Assembly (NCBI RefSeq): GCF_010365055.1
Contig: NZ_JAAFHA010000014.1
Location: 1 to 57,996, forward strand
Direction of reading: 5' to 3'
Origin: Rhodoferax sp.
GTDB taxonomy: Bacteria > Pseudomonadota > Gammaproteobacteria > Burkholderiales > Burkholderiaceae_C
Length of the DNA: 57,996 bases
Of this stretch, positions 26,994 to 36,400 are shown in pieces. The notes under the pieces are model-generated. The model worked only from the letters and a program-made list of their open reading frames with translations, searched no databases and was not told where the DNA came from. A program made the translations under genes and the position numbers. Within the stretch, counting starts at the first letter, position 1; each line of letters opens with the position of its first letter.

Positions 26994-27007
26994 GTCGGGA
27001 AATTACC

Positions 27008-27646
27008 CTATTTCTTGGCCTCAACCGGCGCTGGTTTGGGCAGCAGGTTTTTCAGCTCTTCTTCGCTGATGATCTCCAGCAAACGCACCACTTTTTGCAC
27101 GCCGCCGGTGGCGCGGGTAATGTCGGTGGCCCGGTTGGCTTCGCGCTGGGTGACGCGGCCCATCAAATAGGTGGTGCCGCGTTCGGTCACCACTTTGAAG
27201 GCGTTGGCATACAGGTCTTTGGCGTCGATCAAGGCGGCCTTGACCTTGCCGGTGACCAAGGCATCCGACGAGCGCTGGGTCAGGGTGGAGTGCCCCAACA
27301 CCGCCAGCTCATTGACGATGGCGCGCACATTTTCAACCCGTGACACGACTTGCTCCACCAGCTGCTTGTCCTGCGCGCTGGGCACCTCGCCGGTCAACAG
27401 CACCTGCCGGTTGTAGCTGGTCACACTGACGTGGACCCGATCACCGAGGTTTTCGCTGATGCGGCTCGCGGCGTGCAGTTCAATGCCCTCGTCTTCAATT
27501 TGTGTGCCTGCGGTACGGCGGTCGGTGGCTATCAGCGAGCCCATGACGGCCCCGCCGATGATGATGGGCGCGCAAGCGCTCAGTGCGCCGCCCAAACTGG
27601 CGCTCAGCACCATCAGGGTCAAAAGTTTTTGAGTTGCAAATTTCAT
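27008..27646 (-). CDS. dolP: BON-domain outer membrane lipoprotein (DolP/YraP type)
   Basis: The 212-residue product starts with a lipoprotein signal peptide ending in the lipobox LSAC (GGALSACAPI), followed by two BON domains. One has RVHVSVTSYNRQVLLTGEVP and the other VVTERGTTYLMGRVTQREAN. In E. coli DolP binds anionic phospholipid in the outer membrane and supports envelope integrity. I chose the ATG at 27646 because AGGA lies nine bases upstream; the ATG at 27652 overlaps the upstream stop as ATGA and is also possible. It follows diaA, as in the E. coli rsmI-yraN-diaA-dolP neighbourhood. Confidence 0.9.
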   Translation of the reverse strand: MKFATQKLLTLMVLSASLGGALSACAPIIIGGAVMGSLIATDRRTAGTQIEDEGIELHAASRISENLGDRVHVSVTSYNRQVLLTGEVPSAQDKQLVEQVVSRVENVRAIVNELAVLGHSTLTQRSSDALVTGKVKAALIDAKDLYANAFKVVTERGTTYLMGRVTQREANRATDITRATGGVQKVVRLLEIISEEELKNLLPKPAPVEAKK

Positions 27647-27648
27647 GA

Positions 27649-28242
27649 TCATGTTTCCTGGTCTCCAAGTAGCAGGGCGTCGACTGCATCACAGATGCAG
27701 TGAAGGGCCAGAATGTGGACTTCCTGAATGCGCGCGGTGCGGTCGTGAGGCACACAAATGTGCACATCGGTATCGCGCAGGGCGTGGCTCATTTTGCCGC
27801 CACCGTGTCCGGTCAATCCCACCACCACCATTTCGCGCTCGTGCGCGGCCTCAATGGCGGCCAGCACATTGGCTGAGTTGCCGCTGGTTGAAATGGCCAG
27901 CAGCACGTCGCCGGGTTGCCCCAGCGCACGCACCTGGCGCGAAAAAATCACGCTGAAGTCGTAGTCGTTGGCAATCGCCGTGAGGATGGAGCTGTCGGTG
28001 GTGAGCGCAATCGCCGCCAGTTCGGGGCGTTCGCGCTCGTAGCGGCCGACAAATTCGGCCGAAAAATGCTGCGCATCCGCCGCTGAGCCGCCGTTGCCGC
28101 AGGCCAGCACTTTGCCGCCGCTGGTCACGCAGGCCAGCAGTGCCTGCACGGCAGCGGCAATCGGTTTGCTCAGGAGGGGGGCGGCCTGGTACTTCAGGTC
28201 GGCGCTGTCGATAAAGTGTTGTTGAATTCGTTGCTCAAGCAT
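27649..28242 (-). CDS. diaA: SIS-domain protein, DiaA/GmhA family
   Basis: The 197-residue protein is a single SIS domain, with [54 protein letters not shown] and the end [20 protein letters not shown]. DiaA tetramers bind DnaA and promote initiation, while the paralogue GmhA isomerises sedoheptulose-7-phosphate for LPS heptose. The sequence fits both. Placement between yraN and dolP, as in E. coli, favours DiaA (inference from synteny). Its stop overlaps a possible dolP start. Confidence 0.8.
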   Translation of the reverse strand: MLEQRIQQHFIDSADLKYQAAPLLSKPIAAAVQALLACVTSGGKVLACGNGGSAADAQHFSAEFVGRYERERPELAAIALTTDSSILTAIANDYDFSVIFSRQVRALGQPGDVLLAISTSGNSANVLAAIEAAHEREMVVVGLTGHGGGKMSHALRDTDVHICVPHDRTARIQEVHILALHCICDAVDALLLGDQET

Positions 28243-28345
28243 AGGCGCGATGATACCCGGCCCCTTCTTGAGACAGTTCAGGGCAGATCTGGTTGGCTTG
28301 GCGTGACTGCGGTCTTTCCGGCACGGGTTCAGGTCTTACGCCCAA

Positions 28346-28732
28346 TCAATCAGCATCAAACGCTGCGGGCAACCATTCAATGCGGTCGTCCTCCAGCAGC
28401 ACGACATCGAAGCGGCAGGGCGGCGGCTCGCGCAAGCGCGTCAAATAATGACGTGCCGCAAAAATAATGCGGCGCTGCTTGGTGGCGCTGATGCTGGCAG
28501 CGGCCCCGCCATGGCTGGCGTTGGCGCGCTGACGCACCTCGATAAACACGGTCGTGCCATCCGGCGTGCGCATGATCAGGTCAATTTCTCCACCGCCACG
28601 CCCGGGCGTCCGATAATTGCGCTCCAGCAAGCGCAAGCCCGCCTGTTGCAGATGGCGCAGCGCGGACTCTTCGGCGGCATCGCCCGCTTGCTTGCTGGTA
28701 CCGACCTTGCTCTTGATTTGAGGGAATGCCAT
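28346..28732 (-). CDS. yraN: YraN family (UPF0102) endonuclease-like protein
   Basis: The 128-residue product is the UPF0102 fold related to Holliday-junction resolvases. It has KQAGDAAEESALRHLQQAGL, LLERNYRTPGRGGGEIDLIM with the acidic Glu-Ile-Asp, and TVFIEVRQRANASHGGAAAS with the Glu-x-Arg usually seen as EVK. The biological role is not settled. I chose the ATG at 28732 with AGAAG upstream; the longer frame to 28837 runs through the divergent rsmI gene. Its start codon lies inside the first codons of rsmI, so the two divergent genes overlap by 7 bp. Confidence 0.88.
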   Translation of the reverse strand: MAFPQIKSKVGTSKQAGDAAEESALRHLQQAGLRLLERNYRTPGRGGGEIDLIMRTPDGTTVFIEVRQRANASHGGAAASISATKQRRIIFAARHYLTRLREPPPCRFDVVLLEDDRIEWLPAAFDAD

Positions 28733-29667
28733 TGACTTCTGTTTACGCCTCTTTGTATGCCTCTGCCTTGGGTGCGGCCTCCACGGCGGCCGGCGGCCAG
28801 AATTATCCGCCCGGCGCGCTCTATGTGGTGGCCACACCGATCGGCAACCTGGCGGACATCACCTTGCGCGCGCTGCATGTGCTGCAGTTGGCTGACACCA
28901 TCGCTTGTGAGGACACGCGCCACACGCAGGCCTTGCTGCGCGCTTATGGCATTGACAAATCAAACGCGCAATTGCTGGCGGTGCACCAGCACAACGAAGC
29001 GCAGGCGGCGCAAGGGGTGATTGAGCGGCTGCAGCGGGGTGAACGCGTGGCCTACGCGAGCGATGCCGGCACCCCGGCCGTCAGCGACCCTGGCGCGCGC
29101 CTGGTCGCCAGCGTACGCCAGGCTGGGCTGCCCATCGTGCCGCTGCCCGGTGCCAGCAGCGTCACCGCCGCCCTGAGCGTGGCAGGCATTGCCGGGGACG
29201 ACGCGCAGCATGGCGCGTTTGTCTTTGTTGGTTTCTTGTCGTCTAAATCGAGCGAACGTGCCAGCGCCATTGAAGCGCTGGCGCTGGACGCGCGCGCGGT
29301 GGTGTTGCTGGAGGCGCCGCACCGGATTGAAGCGCTCGCCACGGCGCTGGCCACTTTGGGCGAGCGACCGCTCACCATCGGGCGTGAGTTGACCAAACAG
29401 TTTGAGGAAATCGCCACCCTCGCGGCGCATGATTTCCCCGGCTGGCTGCAGCGCGACGCCAACCGCAGCCGCGGCGAGTTTGTGCTGGTGCTGCACCCGG
29501 CAGCGGTGGTTGCCGAGCCGGGTGCCGAGCAGCGCATCCTCAAACTGCTGTTGGCCGAGCTACCCTTGAAGACCGCCGTCAAGCTGGCTGCCGACATCAC
29601 GGGCGCCTCGCGCAATGCCTTGTACGAGGCGGCATTGGACATGAAGAAGGGGCAGGAAAAGTCATAG
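28726..29667 (+). CDS. rsmI: 16S rRNA 2'-O-ribose C1402 methyltransferase RsmI
   Basis: SAM-dependent methylation of C1402 in 16S rRNA. The 313-residue product has the family motifs GALYVVATPIGNLADITLRA, DTIACEDTRHTQALLRAYGI, YASDAGTPAVSDPGARLV, VPLPGASSVTAALSVAG, GFLSSKSSERASAIEAL and RELTKQFEEI. The first ~28 residues are unconserved. The ATG at 28726 overlaps the start of the divergent yraN; a later start such as the in-frame TTG at 28735 is possible because GAGGGA is very close to 28726. Confidence 0.92.
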   Translation: MPLTSVYASLYASALGAASTAAGGQNYPPGALYVVATPIGNLADITLRALHVLQLADTIACEDTRHTQALLRAYGIDKSNAQLLAVHQHNEAQAAQGVIERLQRGERVAYASDAGTPAVSDPGARLVASVRQAGLPIVPLPGASSVTAALSVAGIAGDDAQHGAFVFVGFLSSKSSERASAIEALALDARAVVLLEAPHRIEALATALATLGERPLTIGRELTKQFEEIATLAAHDFPGWLQRDANRSRGEFVLVLHPAAVVAEPGAEQRILKLLLAELPLKTAVKLAADITGASRNALYEAALDMKKGQEKS

Positions 29668-29669
29668 TC

Positions 29670-29926
29670 CGGTGTGTCAAAGACTGCAGATGAAATGAAT
29701 CTTTTGTTTGACAGTCTGCTGACGAATCCAAAGCAGCATTTGCGGCTCTTGGTCGTCAGCCGTTTTCTGGGAATTCAATTCACGCGTCCTGCAAATTGGT
29801 CAGAGGTCCTTCGTGGTGGCCTGCTTTCCCGTTTACCTGAAGATGAGTTGTACCAGATCAACTCCGGTGCATGCGGCATCCGCCGAAAACATGAAAGGCG
29901 GCCGACAATCTTGTTTTGACACACCG
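29670..29926. mobile_element. 257-bp segment bounded by perfect 12-bp terminal inverted repeats (MITE-like)
   Basis: CGGTGTGTCAAA at 29670-29681 is repeated in inverted form at 29915-29926. The left end lies 2 bp after the rsmI stop and the right end 11 bp before the thioredoxin-like gene. The interior looks less GC-rich than its surroundings. No target-site duplication is visible in the flanks and no transposase is encoded, so a miniature or decayed element is only one reading. Confidence 0.45.
29674..29919 (+). CDS. Hypothetical 81-residue ORF inside the inverted-repeat segment
   Basis: The frame runs from a GTG within the left terminal repeat to a TGA within the right one; an internal ATG at 29695 would give about 74 residues. 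The product is basic, with LRLLVVSRFLGIQFTRPANW and LPEDELYQINSGACGIRRKH. I recognise no family. No clear ribosome binding site precedes either start. It may be a remnant of a larger protein carried by the element, or not be expressed. Confidence 0.3.
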   Translation: MSKTADEMNLLFDSLLTNPKQHLRLLVVSRFLGIQFTRPANWSEVLRGGLLSRLPEDELYQINSGACGIRRKHERRPTILF

Positions 29927-29937
29927 CTGCGCCTTTC

Positions 29938-30444
29938 ATGCATACCCTGTCCCGCGTTCTGACTTGTTTTTTGATCGTTTTGCTGGCCCCGCTGGTGGTG
30001 GCGCAAGATCTCCCCGCCAAGTTCGATCCGCAGCGGGATGCAGCCAAAGATATGACCGCAGCCCAGAACTCGGCAAAGGCCACGGGCAGGCGCGTATTGG
30101 TCGATGTCGGTGGTGAGTGGTGCACGTGGTGCCGCATGCTTGATCGATTCGTTGCTTCACAACCGCAAATCAGTGCGTTGATTGACAGCCGCTACGTGTG
30201 GGTCAAAGTGAACTATTCGCCCGAAAACAAGAACACGGCCGTACTCTCCCGGTGGCCCAAGATTCGAGGTTACCCGTATTTTCTGGTGTTGGACGGCGCC
30301 GGAAGATTGCTTCATGCCCAAGGCGTTCAAGGACTCGAAACTGAAACTGAAATAGAAGGTGATGAGAATTACGATCCCGAGCGGGTCATGGCATTTCTCA
30401 ATCGCTACGCCACTGAGGCAGACGTTCCCGCACAAAGTCATTGA
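29938..30444 (+). CDS. Exported thioredoxin-like protein
   Basis: The 168-residue product has a signal peptide (~1-22, cleavage after VVAQ-like VVA), so it should act in the periplasm. A thioredoxin_7-type domain follows: RRVLVDVGGEWCTWCRMLDR with the redox CxxC (CTWC), then KIRGYPYFLVLDGAGRL with the cis-proline GYP. The role is probably thiol-disulfide exchange on an envelope protein; the partner is unknown. It stands alone after the inverted-repeat segment. Confidence 0.82.
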   Translation: MHTLSRVLTCFLIVLLAPLVVAQDLPAKFDPQRDAAKDMTAAQNSAKATGRRVLVDVGGEWCTWCRMLDRFVASQPQISALIDSRYVWVKVNYSPENKNTAVLSRWPKIRGYPYFLVLDGAGRLLHAQGVQGLETETEIEGDENYDPERVMAFLNRYATEADVPAQSH

Positions 30445-30512
30445 CTGACGACCAGGGTGTCCGGCTGCATTTGTCCATTCACCCGGGGCGACCCTCAACC
30501 GCCAGCTTCAGG

Positions 30513-32150
30513 CTATGGCCGCCCATACTGATGAGGTTCGCTCACGGGGCGCGCCTGCGCAATCTGTGCCATGGCATGCTCGGCCAGCGCGGCAATCGTC
30601 AGTGACGGGTTGACGCCCGGGTTGGCCGGCATCGCGGCACCATCACAGACCAGCAGGTTCTGATAGCCAAAAACGCACAAGCGGTGATCGATGACGCCGT
30701 GCGCGGCACTGGCGCCAATGACGGCACCGCCCAGCAGGTGGGCGGTGGACGGCACGTTGGCCACCGCCTCCAGCGTCGTGCTCTGGGCGATGCCGCCGGT
30801 GTGCTCGGCAAACCAGGCGGCCGCGGCATTGGCGGCGGCGATGAAAGTCGGATTGGGCTTGTCGGCATTTTGTTCTGTGGCAAGGGTGTAGCCACGCCCG
30901 AACCAGCGCTTCTTCGCGCGCATGGCGATGGCATTGTCGAGGGCCTGCATCACCAGCATGATCACCACGCGTCGGCTCCAGCCGAGCGGCCAGAGCGTCT
31001 TCAACCATTGCAGCGGGCGACGCACCAGGCAGCCTAGCCACAACAGCGGTCGCGTCAGCCGGTTGCCGTTGCCCACGAGCACGGTGTAGAGCAGCGACAT
31101 CAGATCGCCTTTCTTGCCGTAGTTGACAAACTCGACGTGGGTGTCGTGATCAACGTGAATGCTGCTGCTGATGGCCACGTCGTTCCAGTTGTTGATGTCC
31201 TCGGGCATGCGCACCGCCAACAGCGATTCGCTGTTGGTGCGCACTAACTCACCAAGGCGGTCGCTGACCCGCGGCAGGGAGCCGCCATGCTTGCAGTTGG
31301 CCAGCAGGTGATTGGTGCCCAGCGGGCCTGCGGCGAAGACCACCCCGTGAGCGGTGAAGCTTTTGCGGCCTTTGAAGATCCAGGCACCCGGGCGTTCGGT
31401 GGTCACGCTGTAACCCGCGCTGCCGTCGGCTGCGCCCAGCGGGGCGACATCGACCACCTGATGCTCGGGCAAGATGCGCGCGCCGAGTTTCTCGGCAAAC
31501 CACAGGTAGTTTTTCAGCAGGGTGTTTTTGGCGCCCACGCGGCATCCCACCATGCAGGCGCCACAACGCGTGCAGCCCGTGCGCGCCGGACCCGCGCCGC
31601 CAAAATAGGGGTCGCTGACGGATTTACCGGGCTCGCCGAAGTAGACGGCGCAAGGCGTTCGACGAAACGTGGCTTCGGTGCCGTAGTGACGCGCCATCTC
31701 AAGGATGAGTTGCTGGTTGACTGATTCAAAAGGCACGGTTTGGACGCCCAGCATGCGTTCTGCGGTGTCGTAGTGCGGCTGCAAGTCCCGCTCCCAGTCG
31801 CCCGTCTCGCACCACTGCGGGTTGCGGAAGAACTCGGGCTTGGCCCGGTACAAGGTATTCGCATAAACCAGACTGCCGCCACCCACGCCGGAGCCACTGC
31901 CAACGAAGATGTCCTTGAACGGGGTCAAGCGCAGTATGCCTTTCAAGCCCACGGCAGGCGCCCAGAGGAAGCGCCCGAGTTGCCAGGTTGAGGCCGCGTG
32001 ATCCTGGTCGCTGAAGCGGCGCCCGCATTCGAGTACACCTACCGTGTAACCCTTCTCTGACAGGCGCAAGGCCGAGACGCTGCCGCCAAAGCCGGAACCG
32101 ATCACGAGCCAGTCAAAATCGAACTTTTCGGGTGTCATGTTTTCTTTCAT
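30513..32150 (-). CDS. GMC family FAD-dependent oxidoreductase with a four-cysteine motif
   Basis: The 545-residue product resembles the cholesterol-oxidase-like branch of GMC flavoenzymes. The N-terminal FAD site is DWLVIGSGFGGSVSALRLSE; GSGSGVGGGSLVYANTLY follows, and the C-terminal end has HLLGGAVIGASAAHGVIDHR and NPGVNPSLTIAALAEH, with the usual catalytic His/Asn. Residues ~190-205 read GCTRCGACMVGCRVGAKN, a CxxCxxCxxxC run like a [4Fe-4S] ligand set, unusual for classical GMC enzymes. The substrate is unknown; a hydrophobic alcohol or sterol is a guess. Start is 32150, or the ATG at 32138. Confidence 0.85.
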   Translation of the reverse strand: MKENMTPEKFDFDWLVIGSGFGGSVSALRLSEKGYTVGVLECGRRFSDQDHAASTWQLGRFLWAPAVGLKGILRLTPFKDIFVGSGSGVGGGSLVYANTLYRAKPEFFRNPQWCETGDWERDLQPHYDTAERMLGVQTVPFESVNQQLILEMARHYGTEATFRRTPCAVYFGEPGKSVSDPYFGGAGPARTGCTRCGACMVGCRVGAKNTLLKNYLWFAEKLGARILPEHQVVDVAPLGAADGSAGYSVTTERPGAWIFKGRKSFTAHGVVFAAGPLGTNHLLANCKHGGSLPRVSDRLGELVRTNSESLLAVRMPEDINNWNDVAISSSIHVDHDTHVEFVNYGKKGDLMSLLYTVLVGNGNRLTRPLLWLGCLVRRPLQWLKTLWPLGWSRRVVIMLVMQALDNAIAMRAKKRWFGRGYTLATEQNADKPNPTFIAAANAAAAWFAEHTGGIAQSTTLEAVANVPSTAHLLGGAVIGASAAHGVIDHRLCVFGYQNLLVCDGAAMPANPGVNPSLTIAALAEHAMAQIAQARPVSEPHQYGRP

Positions 32151-32328
32151 TCAAATGGTGAGCGCTTGGCCCGGCCTGCGCCACCAGTGCCAAACCCAGC
32201 TCGTCGGTACTGCGCCCTTGTCCAATCAGGTGGAGCGCCGCCTGCAACAGGCTGGTGCGCGTTTGATCCTTGCGCTCACTGCGGCGCAAGCTGTCCGGAC
32301 GTTTATTGGCGGGCAATCGTGTTGGCAT
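32151..32328 (-). pseudogene. TetR family regulator remnant (N-terminal DNA-binding part only)
   Basis: From the ATG at 32328 the frame reads a TetR-type N-terminus: RRSERKDQTRTSLLQAALHL, IGQGRSTDELGLALVAQAG, matching the first helices of the FabR-like branch. After about 55 residues similarity stops and the frame runs into the 5' end of the GMC gene, ending at 32113. The ligand-binding domain is absent. A deletion probably removed the rest and brought the oxidoreductase next to it. Confidence 0.6.
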
Positions 32329-32533
32329 CGGAATTGCCCGAACTCAAAGGGCAGTGAGGCATGTTGTCGATCAATTTGTGTGCAATTTGTAGGCTAACGA
32401 GAACGGCGAGTGTTCTTGGAAAATCAGACAATTCATGCCAAGCATAAAAATACGGACGCATTTTGAGTGTACGGCTGTACGCGAGTGAGCCAGTCAGCAA
32501 TCACGAGGGACTCACCGAACTGAAGGAGAAGTC

Positions 32534-32650
32534 ATGGTCGCCCCAGCAAATGTACCGGCCAGATCAAATGCCAAGCGTGCCGCTCGGGCGCCCGCCAAAG
32601 CGGTGCAAACTGCACCCGCCAACACGGGCCATGTCGTCTCCTCGGCGTAA
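32534..32650 (+). CDS. Small basic Ala-rich protein, 38 residues
   Basis: An ATG at 32534 with GAAGGAG 5-6 bases upstream opens 38 codons: MVAPANVPARSNAKRAARAP, then AKAVQTAPANTGHVVSSA. The Ala/Lys/Arg/Pro composition resembles short nucleic-acid-binding or histone-H1-like tails. Its stop TAA forms part of the AAGGA ribosome binding site of the hemolysin III gene 9 bp downstream, so it is at least a translated leader candidate. I know no family for it. Confidence 0.45.
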   Translation: MVAPANVPARSNAKRAARAPAKAVQTAPANTGHVVSSA

Positions 32651-32659
32651 GGATGTTTT

Positions 32660-33280
32660 GTGTACCACGGTGAAAAATTCAACAGCGTCAGTCACCTGAT
32701 TGGCTCGGCATTCTCCATCTCTGGCTTGTCCATTCTGGTCACGGTGGCCGTCATGCAGGGCGATCCGTGGAAGGTGGTGAGCTTCAGCATCTATGGCACG
32801 ACGCTCGTGCTGCTGTATTGTTTTTCAACCATCTACCACAGCATCCAGCATCAGCGCGCCAAGGCGATTCTGCAAAAGATCGACCACAACGCCATCTACC
32901 TGCTAATTGCCGGCACCTATACGCCGATCGCGCTGGTCACCCTGCGCGGACCTTGGGGCTGGACGCTGCTGGGTTTGAGTTGGGGGCTGGCGTTATTTGG
33001 TATTGCCCAGGAGTTGACGCTGGGCCGCCACACGCGTCGTCTGTCAATGATGTTGTACGTTTTGATGGGTTGGCTGGTGGTCATTGCCATCAAGCCATTG
33101 ACACACGCCATGCCACTGGCCGGTCTGGTGTGGCTGGTGGCGGGAGGCGTCGTGTACAGCCTGGGCATCTACTTCTACACGTATGGTGACCGCCGCCGCC
33201 ATTACCACGGCATTTGGCACATGTTTGTGCTGGGGGGCAGCTTCTGCCACTTCATTTGCATCTTGCTGTATGTGGCGTAA
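32660..33280 (+). CDS. Hemolysin III family (TrhA) membrane protein
   Basis: The 206-residue product has seven hydrophobic segments and the PAQR/hemolysin III signature histidines: NSVSHLIGSAFSISGLSILV at the start, STIYHSIQHQRAKAILQKID-H, and YHGIWHMFVLGGSFCHF near the end. The family's His/Asp residues suggest zinc-dependent activity; a role in membrane lipid homeostasis is reported for bacterial TrhA. The start is GTG at 32660, with AAGGA six bases upstream overlapping the stop of the small upstream ORF. Confidence 0.9.
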   Translation: MYHGEKFNSVSHLIGSAFSISGLSILVTVAVMQGDPWKVVSFSIYGTTLVLLYCFSTIYHSIQHQRAKAILQKIDHNAIYLLIAGTYTPIALVTLRGPWGWTLLGLSWGLALFGIAQELTLGRHTRRLSMMLYVLMGWLVVIAIKPLTHAMPLAGLVWLVAGGVVYSLGIYFYTYGDRRRHYHGIWHMFVLGGSFCHFICILLYVA

Positions 33281-33470
33281 GCGGCGTTTCAGTTCATTTA
33301 AGCTGGATTCAGACATCAGCCAGAGGCCATCCGGCCTGACGGACTTGGCTGTTTAACGTCTCTGGCCTACACTTTCCCGCTTCAAAGAGGCCTCCGACTT
33401 GCAACCGGTGACCCCGCAGCGCGTACTGACCGCGCCGCGTTGACCCTGCACGCCTGGAGACCCGCAAACC

Positions 33471-36400
33471 ATGAACGCCTCATTGCCCGACCTTCTACCC
33501 CAAGCGCTGGCCAGTGCCACGCTGGACGACAAATATGCGCTGGACAAAGGTCGTGCCTTCATGAGTGGCGTGCAAGCCCTGGTCAAACTGCCGATGCTGC
33601 AGCAGGCGCGTGACCAACTGCTTGGCAAAAACACGGCCGGGTTTATCAGCGGCTACCGCGGTTCTCCGCTGGGCAATTACGACCAGGCCTTGGTCAAGGC
33701 GGAGAAATACCTCAAGGCGCACCACATCGTGTTCCAGCCCGGTGTCAATGAAGAACTGGCCGCCACCGCCTTGTGGGGCACCCAGCAGCTCGGCTTCGCA
33801 CCGCCCGGCTCCAACAAGTTTGATGGTGTGTTTGGCATCTGGTACGGCAAGGGCCCGGGCGTGGACCGCTGTGGCGACGTCTTCAAGCACGCCAATATGG
33901 CGGGCACCACGCCCTGGGGCGGCGTGATCGCCGTGGCAGGCGACGACCACATCTCGAAAAGCTCGACCGCAGCGCACCAGAGTGACCATATTTTCAAGGC
34001 CTGCGGTACGCCGGTGTTCTTTCCGGCCAGCGTGCAGGAGATTCTGGACCTGGGGCTGCATGCCTTTGCCCTGAGCCGTTTTTCCGGAGTCTGGGCGGGT
34101 ATGAAGACGATTCAGGAAATCGTGGAGTCCAGCGCTACCGTGAGCCTGGACCTGGAGCGGGTGCAGATCAAGCGCCCAACGGACTTTGAGATGCCGCCCG
34201 GCGGCGTGCACATCCGCTGGCCTGATGCCGCGCTGGCGCAGGAAGCGCGCCTGTTTGACACCAAATGGTATGCGGCGCTGGCCTACATTCGGGCCAACCG
34301 GCTCAACTACAACGTGATCGAAGGTCCGAATGACCGCTTTGGCCTGATCGCCAGCGGCAAGGCCTTCAACGACACGAGCCAGGCGCTGCTTGACCTGGGA
34401 CTGGACGACGCCACCTGTCAGCGTCTGGGCATCCGGCTGCACAAGGTCGGCGTGGTGTGGCCGCTGGAGGCCCAGCTGACGCGCGAATTTGCCACCGGTC
34501 TGCAGGAAATTCTGGTGGTGGAAGAAAAGCGCCAGATCATTGAGTATCAGCTGAAGGAAGAGCTGTACCACTGGCGCGCGGACCTGCGGCCCACGGTGCT
34601 GGGCAAGTTCAACGAGCTTGGCGCTGACGCCGCAGGCTCCGCTTATGGCAGCGGTGGCGAGTGGTCAATGCCGAACCCGAGTGCCAATACGTTGCTGCGC
34701 GCCAATGCCGACTTGTCGCCCGCGCTGATTGCCCGGGCTATCGCCCAGCGGTTAAAAAAAATGGGGCTGGACGGCGACACTGCCGCACGTATTGATGCGC
34801 ATCTGGAGATTCTTGCCGCCAAGGAGCGCGCCCTGCAGGTGTTTGAGGTGAGCGGCTCCAAGGGCTTGGATCGCCAGCCCTGGTTTTGCTCGGGTTGCCC
34901 GCACAACACCTCGACCAAGGTGCCCGAAGGCTCGCGCGCCATGGCCGGCATTGGCTGCCACTTCATGGCGATCTGGATGGACCGCGCCACCGTGGGCTTT
35001 ACCCAGATGGGTGGCGAGGGCGTGCCCTGGGTCGGGCAGCAGCCCTTCAGCACCGAGCAGCATGTGTTCGCCAACCTGGGCGATGGCACCTACTTTCACA
35101 GCGGGCTGATGGCCGTTCGCCAGGCGATTGCGGCGGGCGTGAACATCACTTACAAGATTTTGTACAACGACGCCGTGGCCATGACCGGTGGGCAACAGAT
35201 TGGCGAGCGCCCAGAAGGCCACTCGGTGGTTCAGATTGCCCAGAGCATGCGGGCCGAAGGCGCTGTCAAGATCGTGGTTGTGACCGACGAGCCTGCCAAG
35301 TACCAAGCCATCACCGGCCTGCCCGAAGGTGTGGCGATTCAACACCGTGACCAGCTCGACCGCATCCAGCGTGAGTTCAGGGAGATCAAGGGCTGCAGCG
35401 TCATCATTTACGACCAGACCTGCGCGACCGAGAAACGGCGTCGGCGCAAACGCGGCAGCCTGGTCGACCCGGCCAAACGCGTCGTGATCAATGAACTGGT
35501 GTGCGAGGGCTGTGGCGACTGCGGCGTGCAGAGCAACTGTTTGAGCGTGGAGCCGCTGGAGACCGAATTCGGTCGCAAACGCCAGATTAACCAAAGCACT
35601 TGCAACAAGGACTATTCGTGCGTCAAGGGCTTCTGCCCGAGCTTTGTCACGGTCGAGGGCGGCCAGCTCAGAAAGAAAGCCAAGGGCCAGGGGCCGTCAC
35701 CGTTTGATGCGGCCTGGGGCGCGTTGCCGGAGCCGACGATGGCTTCGACGACCGGCCGGGTTTGGGGCATCGTCGTCGCCGGTGTCGGCGGCACTGGCGT
35801 CATCACCATTGGCCAGCTGCTGGGCATGGCGGCGCATCTGGAGGGCAAGGGCATCGTGACACAAGATGCGGGCGGCCTGGCGCAAAAAGGCGGCGCCACC
35901 TGGAGTCACGTGCTGATTGGCGCCTCACAAGACACCATCCGCACCACGCGGGTCGGCATGGCGGGGGCCGACCTCGTCATCGGCTGCGACCCGGTGGTGG
36001 CGGCCAGCACGGAAACCCTGCTGCGCATGCTCTGGGGGCGCACGCATGTGGCGCTGAACGCCAACGCCACGCCAACGGCTGCTTTTGTCAAAAACGCCAA
36101 CTGGCAAAACCCGGCCGAGGCCTGCGTCAGCGACATTGTCAAGACGCTGGGACTCGATGCGGTGGCCGCGTTCAACACGGAGGCCGCGGCCACCCGCCTG
36201 ATGGGCGACAGCATTTACACCAACCCGATGCTGCTCGGCTTTGCCTGGCAGAAGGGCTGGATTCCGCTGCAGCTGGCGTCGCTCTTGCGCGCCATCGAAC
36301 TCAATGCGGTGGCGGTCGAACAGAACAAGACCGCGTTTGCCTGGGGTCGCCGCGCGGCGCAGGATCCCGCCGCATTTGACCAGCTGCGGAGCCCGGAGCA

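Noticed and set aside
32463..32699. 78-codon frame overlapping the 38-codon ORF and the hemolysin III start
   Set aside because: No ribosome binding site and incompatible with the well-marked ORF in another frame.
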